DNA from: Terfezia claveryi
Taxonomy: Eukaryota > Ascomycota > Pezizomycetes > Pezizales > Pezizaceae
Direction: 5' to 3'
NCBI GenBank assembly: GCA_015179025.1
Contig: WHUX01000050.1
Coordinates: forward strand, 1 to 64,000
DNA length: 64,000 nucleotides
The notes under the pieces are model-generated. The model was not told where the DNA came from, made no database searches, and worked only from the letters and a program-made list of their open reading frames with translations. Shown in pieces: positions 54,851 to 64,000 of this stretch; position 1 is the first letter of the stretch, and each line of letters begins with the position of its first letter. The position numbers and the translations under genes were made by a program.

Positions 54851-55552
54851 CTGGTGAATTAATCACAATATACGTAACTGGACCTATATCAAATAAATAC
54901 AACTAGGGTATCATTAATAGGAGTAATTAAAAAAAAAAGGGGGGGGGGTGCCTATCATTAATCCCGTCGCAGGTGAAGACGCCTGCCGAGTAGCATTGGC
55001 TAAGGTGATTGTAATTTGTCGAGTAGCTGAAGTATACCCCAATTCCATCATCTATGCCCATAAGATTAGTTGCTTGCTGAAGGTCTTTGGTTGGATAAAT
55101 GTTAAAAAGTTCATCATACTTGGTTAACAATTGATGGCGTTCGGCTGTGGTTTTGCAATAACTCTTGCATATTAAGAGTTGGAGACTACTGCATAGCGTA
55201 GGAGACTAAAGAGACTAGAGGAACAAAGTTCAGGCCGGGAAAACTGTAACTAGGAGAACCTTATATGAGAATAGGAGGATAACCTTTCTAACATATAAAC
55301 TTTTATTATCGGTTTATTTTCTCTTGAAATAACCTGTAGGAACCTAGGGCAGCTGTTGTAATGAAGAATGAATAAATCTCACAATACTGGATCACAGCTG
55401 GGGTATCAAACTATGAATTCGGAGTTCAGCAACGACAAACTGCCCAACCCTGATCGATATCTTATATCGGACCTATTATCTCGCATCAGATCTACCGGGC
55501 ATATCTAATTAGTATACCAATCTCACATCAGATATGAATATCAAATTGGGTA
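54851..55552. other. Spacer
   Basis: A homopolymer junction A(10)G(9) lies near 54930-54949. No gene supported. Confidence 0.4.
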
Positions 55553-55662
55553 ATTAATTGCCGACGAGGGGCATGGTGGTGATGCCGCCCGCGGGAGGCG
55601 GGAGGCGGGAGGCATATGCTGCTCGCGGGATGCCCGCGAGCGGCCCAGAACACATATACATA
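55553..55662. repeat. GC-rich motif, copy 3
   Basis: It contains GCCGCCCGCGGGAGGCGGGAGGCGGGAGG (a 7-bp GGAGGCG triplication), then GCTCGCGGGATGCCCGCGAGC, a perfect-looking hairpin, and CCCAGAACACATATAC. Confidence 0.6.
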
Positions 55663-56172
55663 CATACAAAGCGTACTTACCTACCTTTTTAATGTTTTCA
55701 TAATAACTGAAGTCGGACACGATGAAACTTTATCATCTCAAAGTATTGAAGATAGTGGAGTTGTATCCCAGTTATCTCTCACTGCCTTCAGACCCAGCTA
55801 AATAGACAGATAGAAGTCGGCCTTGCGGAAGGCCATGCAAACGCAATCAGCATGAGGTGTCAACAGTCACATGTAAGAAAGTTAACTCCTGTAGATCTAT
55901 AATCAACAAGTCTTGAAGTTTGTTTTTCCTTTCTCTGGAAGAACCATGATCTGACTAATAAATACTATTAACCTATAGATTATCGTACTCGATACTTTGC
56001 ATCATTAATTATTCCCCCAAACTGCTTTTACAAAGGAATTAAATATCATAATACGCCAAAGGTAAAATACGCGAGAAAATGCGAGTTTCCAAATTCCAAA
56101 AACCAAAACCACCGAGTCCCACCGAACAACATTAATATATATAAGTTCCACTGGCCTCTTCGTCTAAACCCA
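55663..56172. other. 3' flank of the repeat-rich wall protein gene
   Basis: No gene seen; AT-rich, expected to contain the 3' UTR of the next gene. Confidence 0.4.
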
Positions 56173-59100
56173 TTACAACACAACAAGCAAGAACCCCATA
56201 GCGATAGCAAATAGGCATGTAAATATCGACTGCAAGTATCCTGTCGTTCCAGATAGGCTCACCCTGCCAGCGCTGCTTGATTGCTTTGCGACTGGTGGTC
56301 TGCTTTCGGTAGTGTTCGGGGCTTTAGTGGAACTACCAATTATAGTCTGAAAGTTTGTTAGCAAAGTATAAGGGGATTTATAGTGTAATGCGTGCTGAAA
56401 TGCGTGGAAGTAGTACACAGACACACCCATGTGGGGGGTAATTGAATAAAGGGAGCGAGTGCTTACCAGGCTTGTAGTCAAATCACCTGTTGAGTTTTTC
56501 GTAGTTGTCGTCAAAGGAGTTGTCAATACACTAAACACTTCTCCGCCAGTTCCGGTCCCACTGTAAGTCCTTGTGTTGGTACTAGTATTGTACGTGCTTC
56601 CCGAAGTTGTTGTAGTCGTTGTAGTAGTGGTACTGGTGGTGGGGGATGTGCTAGTGATAACCGTGCCGGAGGCTGTGGTTGGTGATGAGGTTGTAGTTGT
56701 TGTTGGTGATGAAGTTAAAGTTGGTGATGTAGTTGTGGTTGACGTAGTTGTGGTGGCCGTGATAGTTAACTTTACTGTGGTGCTTGGAGTAGTTAACTTA
56801 GTAGTCGGAGTCGCTGTCTCGGTTGCCGCCGTCGTGGTCACGGGCTGGGTTGTAGTACTTCTTGTTGTGCTCTTAGTCCTACCTGTAGAAGTCACAGGAA
56901 CCCATGCCCCTTGGCCTGGGTAGTTGGCTTCACACCAATCAACATCTGCTGCGAATATGGGGGCTATTTTATTAGTGTAGAGGTCCTCCCCGCCGTCGAC
57001 CTGCTGTGTGCATTTCCGACACTGTGCATAGTAATCGCGGTAGGCGCCATTCGTACTGCAGAGCGCCAGAGAAAGTCCCACGTGTTGTCTCTCAACAACA
57101 CTATTCTCTGTACATGAAAAGTAGGCCAATTAGTTTCCGTCTCCATGAAATGGGAAGTGCTAAACATACGACAAGGTACTAAACAGTCCCCGAGAGCTGT
57201 CTGTTCTTCATCAGGTATTTGCCGCCGAATCAATCCCCGCCTCTCGTTTTTACCAAAGATATCCATTCCAAGTCCGCCATCCCTCGCCATTAATGTTTCC
57301 TGTCCAACAATGGGGAACCAAATTCGATCATCATACCCAAATATCGTCGGATCAATGGGAAAGTAAGGAAGTTGTAACGTGACATTCAAGAACTTTGCAC
57401 CGGGACACCAATTAGGAAGCTTGATGGGAGGCGGTGCTGGTTTACACCGGGAAGGTGCGCAAAGGTAATTTTTATCAGGAATGGGCTCAGTTGGACAACG
57501 GTCAACTGGGATACAAATTGTCCCTGGAAGACAGCCCCAGGTTCGGTTGTCACCATAACTATTGCTTGTTTTGGGTTGTGCAGTCGGCGATGGAGCAGCT
57601 GTGCGACGTGTACACTTCAGGGTCTGTGTTACAGTGACTGTTGTTGGCTTTGGAACGGTGACTGTTCGAGTGAAATCTTCCCCAGGGCCGGTGATGGTAA
57701 CTTGAGGGGGGGTAATTGTTGTTACCTCGCCAGGCAATGTTTTTGTAACTGTTTCTGGAGGCACCGTAATTGTCGTGACTACACCCTCTTCCGTGATTGT
57801 GATATTTTGCCCAGGAATTGTTATCGTCGTAAGCTCACCAGGCAATGTGATAGTTGTCAGTTCACCAGGCAGGGTGATGACTTGGGAAACAATGTCTGTG
57901 ATAGTATCAAAGTAGCTATTGATGATGGTCTCCCCTGGTAGGGTTGTTATGACGGTAGTTGGGGCCATGGTGACTGTTATAACAGAACCGCCCTCAGTAA
58001 TGGTAGTAACCTCACCAGGTAGAGTGATGGTCGTCAGTTCACCAGGCAGGGTGATAATCTGGGAAACAGTATCTGTCACAGTCTCTCCAGGTAAGGTCGT
58101 TATGATGGTAGTTGGAGGCATGGTGACTGTAGTAACAGAACCGTTCGCAGTAATGGTGGTAACCTCACCAGGTAGCGTGATGGTCGTCACTTCACCAGGC
58201 AGAGTGATAAGCTGGGAAACAGTGTCTGTTACAGTATCGAAGTAGGTATTGAACACGGTCTCGGCAGGCAGGGTTGTTATGATGGTAGTTGGAGGCATGG
58301 TGACTGTTACAGCAGAACCGCCCTCAGTAATGGTAGTAACCTCACCAGGTAGAGTGATGGTCGTCAGTTCACCAGGCAGGGTGATAATCTGGGATACAGT
58401 GTCTGTCACAGTCTCTCCAGGTAAGGTCGTTATGATGGTAGTTGGGGGCATGGTGACTGTTGTAACAGAACCGTTCGCGGTAATGGTAGTAACCTCACCA
58501 GGTAGCGTGATGGTCGTCACTTCACCAGGCAGAGTAACAATCTGGGAAACAGTGTCTATTACAGTATCAAAGTAAGTATTGAACACGGTCTCCGCAGGCA
58601 GGGTTGTTATGATGGTAGTTGGAGGCATGGTGACTGTTGTAACAGAACCGTTCGCGGTAATAGTAGTAACCTCTCCAGGTAGTGTGATAGTCGTCAGTTC
58701 ACCAGGCAGGGTGATAATGTGGGAAACAGTGTCTGTTACAGTCTCTCCAGGTAAGGTTGTTATGATGGTAGTTGGGGGCATGGTGACTGTTGCAACAGAA
58801 CCGTTCGCGGTAATGGTAGTAACCTCACCAGGTAGCGTGATAGTTGTCAGTTCACCAGGCAGGGTGATGATCTGAGAAATAGTGTTTGTTACAGTATTGA
58901 TGACGGTCTCCGCAGGTAGGGTTGTTATGACGGTAATTGGGGCCATGGTGACTGTTGTAATAGAACCATTTGCGGTAATGGTAGTAACCTCCCCAGGCAA
59001 AGTGATTGTAGTCTCCATGGGTGGCAAGGTGTATGTTTCGTACCAGGTATTCGTTACAGTGTCGACCACAGTGTTCGTCACTGTATCAAAATACGTGTTT

Positions 59101-60064
59101 GTAACTGTTTCGGCAGGCAATGTAGAAACAACCGTAGTGGGAGGGAGTGTAATAATTGTGACATTGCCTTCTTGAGTGACTGTGGTAACCTCACCAGGCA
59201 GAGTTATGGTCGTTTCCAGAGCAGGCAATGTAATTGTCTCGAACCAAGTATTGGTAACAGTCTCTGCTGGGAGCGTGGTGACAACCGTAGTTGGTGGGAG
59301 AGTCACTGTTGTCAATTGACCGTCTAACGTTATTGTCGTAACATTTCCCGGTAGCACTACAGTGGTAATAACTGGCGGCAAGGTGACGCTGACGATTTGC
59401 TCGATAGTTGTGGGAAGATACTTCGTGTTTGCAACACTGATAGTTTCTTCGATAGTTACGGTGAGATACTTGGTCACTGTAACAGCTGGCCTTAGATTCA
59501 CACATATTATTAGCACGGTTGCTGGATACTTATGATAGAATTGTGAACTTCCGGAAGCATTTTAACCTACTTCGTAACTGTTCTAATCACGGTTGTTTGC
59601 TCGTGATCGCTGTAATCCCCGTAATCCCCGTAGTCCCCATAAACTCCGGATATAGTGAGAAAAACTGTTTTCGTTGCTGTCTCTGTCTCTGTCGTTGTCG
59701 TCGTTATCACCCCAGACCCCCTCTCCTTGATTGTGCTTACAATGGTTGTTGGCACTGGCACTGTCTCCGTGTATGTTGTAGTCTGAGTCGTGGTGGTTGG
59801 TACCATTGTAGTAACAGTCTTTGTGATAGTCCTTCCTTGCGGGCCATACGGATTACTCTCTTCCAATATCCTAGTGATTGTAACAGTAGAACAATTACTA
59901 TAGTATGTTGCCGCGACCCCACTGATTCCAAAATTTTGGAGAATGGCAAACAGCATAATGAAGGTTGTGAAGCAGCCGACGCCATCCCGACGACTGCTCC
60001 CTGGGACTAGGTGTCCCATCAAATGCATCGAGAACCGCGTGGGTTTCCCCAGCTCAACGACCAC
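56173..60064 (-). CDS. GPI-anchored Thr/Pro-repeat cell-wall protein (adhesin-like), four exons
   Basis: Reverse exons: 60064 (or 60028)-59571, 59490-57170, 57107-56467, 56346-56173; introns are 80, 62 and 120 bp with GTAGGT, GTATGT and GTAAGC donors and good branch sites, and all phases match (1,209 or 1,197 aa). I favour the MHLMGHLVPG start at 60028: a basic n-region then FIMLFAILQNFGISGVAA form a signal peptide. Thr-rich stretches follow, then tandem units of LPGEVTTITANGSVTTVTM and PPTTIITTLPGETVTDTVSQ type (330-bp higher-order period) with NGS glycosylation sites. Next is a Cys-rich domain (GCLPGTICIPVDRCP... CLVPCQNSVVERQHVG... CRKCTQQ), a Thr/Ser stalk, and a C-terminal hydrophobic tail (IFTCLFAIAMGFLLVVL) fitting GPI attachment. 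The domain order is typical of large fungal wall proteins. A role in adhesion is inferred. Confidence 0.8.
57850..58920 (-). repeat. 330-bp higher-order tandem repeats in the wall protein gene
   Basis: Three units of ~330 bp each contain two ~165-bp sub-units; one sub-unit has an extra FNTYFDT-type insert, the other TDTVSQ without it. High similarity between units suggests recent expansion or gene conversion. The forward-strand open frames over this region are shadows of the repeat. Confidence 0.8.
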
Positions 60065-62714
60065 CCTTCTCTGTAGTGTAGATTCCTCTGTCGCAGTGGC
60101 TTGTTGGCCTTATACCCTTCTAGCGCCGACTGAGCTTTCGTTGCGCAATAAAGCGAAGGAAAGGACAACAGAAATTCCGCCGGCGTTCCTGGAAACGAAA
60201 GACGAGAGATGAAAGATCACCTCGAGCGAGTGGGTGGATATATCTACGAACTGCGTGGAGTTGGACAAAGACAATCGTACGACAAGAACTTGCTTCAGCC
60301 CCTTCTATATATACATATATATATCAGAACTGGAGCTGCACGACGTGGATGGCAGCGAGACATTGCCAGGGTTTGGTACCAGTACTGCACTTGAATGAAC
60401 ATCACTAAGGCTGTGCTGTGCTTTTGAGTACATATGTAGGAGAATGCACCCTTAACGATGAGCACTTCATGGATCAGTAATCTATCCGTGAGTAAGGTGA
60501 GTACACCTAAGTATTAAGAAAGTTGTATTTTATGACCTCTAAAATTCTACTATAGACGTGGCAGAAATGCCATCGAGACCATGCAAAGAGCATATGTGTA
60601 CTCTCTCTCTCTTATTCAACATTATTAGATAAAATGTACGTTGGTACGACCACGGCCACACTGTCCATGCAATGCGTGAAGGTTTAATGCATAAGGTCAT
60701 ACTCCGCACGTTCTTGTTCTGGAGGACTGCATTGGGAAATTCGTTAGTCTGGTTGCCAACCAGACTAGAATTTGTCTGGTTTGTTAATTGAATATTGCTG
60801 GTTGCAGCCAGTTAGCTCTGTTGCCTTTGTGGCTGCATACCCATTGAACCAGACTACTTACTTGAGTGTAACCGGTGATCTCAGAAAGGCACTAGTGCCA
60901 ACCAAACTAACTGAGCCTAGGATAATGCAATGCCTATTTTGGCATTAGGCTAGTCGGCCCTAGCCCTAGTAGGCATCAGGCCTGCCAAGAAAATATTTAT
61001 TAGTTTGATCATGGCCCTTACGTAGACCCCTGTTACTTATTAGGCCAACCAGACTAGTTACTTATCACAATTCTAGAGTTTTCTATTTTAGCACACCAGT
61101 TTATACCAAAGCACATGGAATTCTCCCTGAGGCGAAAGAAACGCGGTTGCAACCACCTGGATATCGTGGATGCACTGTATTTACGTACGAGCTCCGTACA
61201 TATGGTACAAATAATTTTGACAGATATGAGATCTTATGTATGCAGCGGGTATCCACCGTTGAATGACAACAGCTACCAGCTACTTTTAGGCAAGTACAGT
61301 ACTTCGTTAGTACGTAACTACTGTAGTTGGTCACCAGCGAGGTACATGAATTCATAAAATCGCCCGATTCGGAGTCTTACTTGCATGGTGACACACGCGA
61401 GGGGTAGTGCAACCAGACTAGGTGACACATAGCTGGTTGGCGCAAGCCCCCCGCCAGGTGACACACACAGGAGGGTGTTGTGCCAACCAGAAACTAGGTG
61501 ACACAAACCAGACTAGGTGACACAGGCTGGGCATTGAGTCACCAAAGGTGGCACAAAGATTTGGAGGCTAGGCCAAACTAGGCCGAACTGTCTACTTCGG
61601 CTAAAAACCAGAGCTGAATTTCAATATTCTCTCCACCAGAAGTAGAATTATACAGAGGCAGGTATATGAGCCAGACTAAGGTATATATATATATCGTGCT
61701 TGACTATGAGTGGAATATTTAATTTAGGTAATCACGATGACTCCCCTACACCCAGTCCCGAGTGAAGCGATACTTTTATAGGGCTAGTTACCGGTACCTA
61801 CCCAGTGCCAACGACTACCGACCCAGGGGGTCTGCGGGAATGAAGCAATTGCCAAGGATCCGGAAAAGCAAGCTACGCTCCATGTAATATCTTCCAACTG
61901 CCCTATCTACCTATAGTGTATTCTGGTTCCTATATTGCTGCGTAAATGTTATACTGTAAGTATGCTGAAAATCTCGAACTCTGCTTTATTGTATGCATTG
62001 ATGCACAGCTTGAACATGCACACATGCCAAGTCAACAGAACTCCTACGAAGCCACATATGCCATGGCCGCCTGGCCCTAAGCCACGAATGAGTCGTTTAT
62101 CTATAAATAGATCTACCTCTGAAACCCCCTAATTTTGCTCCTCTTACTGATGGAGATGAATTACGTAGCCATTCTAAGTACATATTATAACATCTGTTCT
62201 CGTGACATTCTTGAAAAAAAAATATATATATATATATATATATTATATCCTGTTTATTATGCTGTGGTGAGGACATGCGGGTACATATTTCCGCCAACAC
62301 AGAATAGCACAATTTCAAGGTGAACTTGGAGTGTATGGACTTTCACCTCCTGTCGATTTCAACCTGCAAAAGAGCGGAAAGTTAGCTCATACTCGCGGAA
62401 GCCAGTCTTTAGAAGATACGTGCAGATGTCCAGCCCATCATGGATTTGTGACCCTGCTTCGGTGCATGCATCCCCAACCAACCAGTAGCAGGCCACACTA
62501 CCCCGTTCTTCTTTCTTTATTCTTCCCAACCACGCTTCACACCTCCAACCCAGGGGAAGCTTACACTTTGATAAATAGAAAATCTATCTTGTGTGGGGCT
62601 GAGACAGCTCACACCTTTGTCTGTGATCGCTATCAGTACGAGTGACCTCCAAACAGTTGCCCACCGGATGAGCAAACATCGGTAATCGGACGTCAACACG
62701 GGCGATCAACCGCA
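60065..62714. other. Intergenic region with dispersed short repeats
   Basis: The wall-protein promoter should lie in 60065-60400; TATATATACATATATATAT at 60307-60325 is a possible TATA region. From 60740 to 61540 many copies of ACCAGACTAG/CTAGTCTGG with GGTGACACA occur. A (TA) run is at 62221-62243. No gene was supported in 2.6 kb. Confidence 0.5.
60740..61540. repeat. CTAGTCTGGTTGGC repeat cluster
   Basis: It includes the palindrome TAGTCTGGTTG-C-CAACCAGACTA (60747-60769) and several ACTAGGTGACACA units at 61418-61530. GGAGGGTGTTGTGCCAACCA (61471-61490) matches, inverted, the stretch at about 37928-37950 in the solo LTR. Confidence 0.65.
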
Positions 62715-64000
62715 ATGAGCGCAATGTCGAGAGTTCTGTTCGTTTACAGCAGCTGGTTGCTCCTTCTATCCTCAGTTTTCGCCCTAGGCGTCTTTGGAAG
62801 CCCTGCAGCCGACCTGAACTCTGTGTCAAAGCTGAAAAGAAGAGCAACCGGATCGGTAAAGGCTGGTATATGCAACTATTCCGCATTCCAGAGTGGGTTG
62901 GCATCTCTCAGGTAGTGTCAGTCGTAAGGTAGTTGATACTGATGTCAAACAGGTATATTCATGCAAGATCGGGTGTATGTTGACGGAGGCATACTCTATT
63001 ACATCGTCAATGGAACTGCTGGAACTCAACAAAGAACCGAAATTGGTGATTAAATCTCAGAGGATACCTTGGTGCAAGGCGTCATTGTCCGCTCAAAGCT
63101 GATTGCCCGCATATTTCTAGATTACCCGGCAAACCTCTCATACATCGATCTCAATAAGCCCTTCGATTTCAGCAAGCAAACAGGGGCGGACAAGTTACAG
63201 TTCTTTACTCCTGTGGACAGCGCCCAAGGCAGACAAGCGCTTTTATTTGGGGCGCTACTCGGCGATGACTGGAGTTGGCTTCAGTATGGTGGGATGCGGA
63301 ATGGGGCTGCGACAGACGGGTCCTCACGAAGTGAAACGGACTCAGAGAGATACGATTTTCGGAAGGATCCAAACAACCCGACGCAAGCGTGGCTTGGAGA
63401 TTACCGCTTCGGTTCGCCTCTCACACTACCCAAGGGCTCAGTGACCAATTATGTCTATGCGGGAGCCGTTGCTCGGTCGCCCGGTGACAGGAAGAGTTGG
63501 TGGTTCAGTGGTTCCAGGGTAAGTCCAGAACCAATCGTCTACTCTATCAGAGAAGGCCGGAACCCCATTTCTGAGTGTCCGAGTTTGTCTTTCATGGCCA
63601 GTTACTAAAATCATTGCTACTTGCATTCGATAGGCCGTAAATTGGACGGAGGTTGTCTACGGACGCACGACTCCTGACGTTAGTGCAGGTGCCCTAAGCA
63701 ACTATCTTATCACTGCCGATTTTTCGAATCAGCAAATTCCTACGTTTACAAATACATCGATCGATTCTTCGATAACTGCTAGGGCGGGAGCGTCGATGGT
63801 CTTCCTCCCCGTTGGAGACCAGGGGATCTTGGTTGTGTTAGGGGGGGTTAGTGTGTTTGATCCGGTTTGGATGGTGGGGTTTGATGGTCGTAGCAAATAC
63901 ACCACCAACGACCTGAAATCCCAAGCGGTATGTGTTAGAGATTGTGATTACGCAAAAAAATTAAGTATTTACATGCATGAAGTGAATACTGATGTGTTGC
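62715..64000 (+). pseudogene. Secreted/membrane kelch-type protein, 5' part, likely disrupted
   Basis: Start MSAMSRVLFVYSSWLLLLSS is a signal peptide. Exon 1 is 62715-62911 (ends AFQSGLASLR); the next coding block (from ~62958: RVYVDGGILYYIVNGTAGTQ) has the kelch-family look of fungal galactose-oxidase-like surface proteins and runs to 63518. The 62912-62952 intron does not join the blocks in frame by my reading, and a TAA interrupts at about 63049 (CAA would fit), so a pseudogene is likely. A good intron (63519-63633) leads to exon 63634-63927, containing the kelch blade GASMVFLPVGDQGILVVLGG. The gene continues beyond the window after a GTATGT donor. The region KLIARIFLDYPANLSYIDLN also fits the family. 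Confidence 0.6.

Noticed and set aside
57919..58875. Forward-strand open frames over the wall-protein gene
   Set aside because: They are antisense shadows of its tandem repeats; the reverse strand has signal peptide, introns in phase and GPI tail.

Overview
The window looks like a gene-poor, transposon-packed stretch of a filamentous ascomycete genome (Pezizomycotina). Evidence: short GT-AG introns with CTAAC-type branch points, a GPI-type Thr-rich wall protein, a kelch-type secreted protein, Ty3/gypsy chromoviruses, LINEs of Tad1 type, and a Plavaka transposase. A truffle- or morel-like host is only a guess. Many in-frame stops are TAG/TAA where sister copies or sense context have CAG/CAA, which suggests C-to-T (RIP- or methylation-type) decay.

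Left part (1-33.5 kb) is a nest of mobile elements. A decayed gypsy copy (Gypsy-1, 1-11527) carries a 9.9-kb Plavaka/CACTA-like DNA transposon (484-10373, TA target duplication). That transposon holds three non-transposase genes: a broken DUF6532-like gene, an unrecognised 394-aa gene and a three-exon basic protein gene. Next is a reverse-strand gypsy (Gypsy-C, 12223-32419), split by Gypsy-A (15835-29652, TSD AGAAG). Gypsy-A is split in turn by nearly complete Gypsy-B (20115-26362) and by a hAT-type 1.2-kb element (26715-27927, TSD ATCCTGAT) full of inverted and higher-order tandem repeats. A mariner-like non-autonomous element follows (32811-33483).

Middle part (33.5-45.8 kb): a coiled-coil gene broken by a 5'-truncated LINE with a 12-bp TSD; several LINE 3' ends sharing two hairpins; a solo LTR (TSD AAAGG) interrupted by a second Plavaka copy, itself interrupted by a LINE that has only ORF1 plus a 3' UTR. 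An 87-bp piece that looks like an exon end plus an intron is duplicated at 42880-43101.

Right part (45.8-64 kb) holds host-like genes: a 1,259-aa protein with five CxxC modules (reverse), a DUF3237-like six-exon gene (reverse), a fragment of a likely membrane protein, a ~1,200-aa GPI-anchored repeat adhesin-like protein in four exons (reverse), and the start of a secreted kelch-type gene (forward, cut by the window end). Between them are AT-rich spacers, GC-rich inverted motifs and a dispersed short repeat with core CTAGTCTGGTTGGC. No tRNA, rRNA or CRISPR array was recognised.
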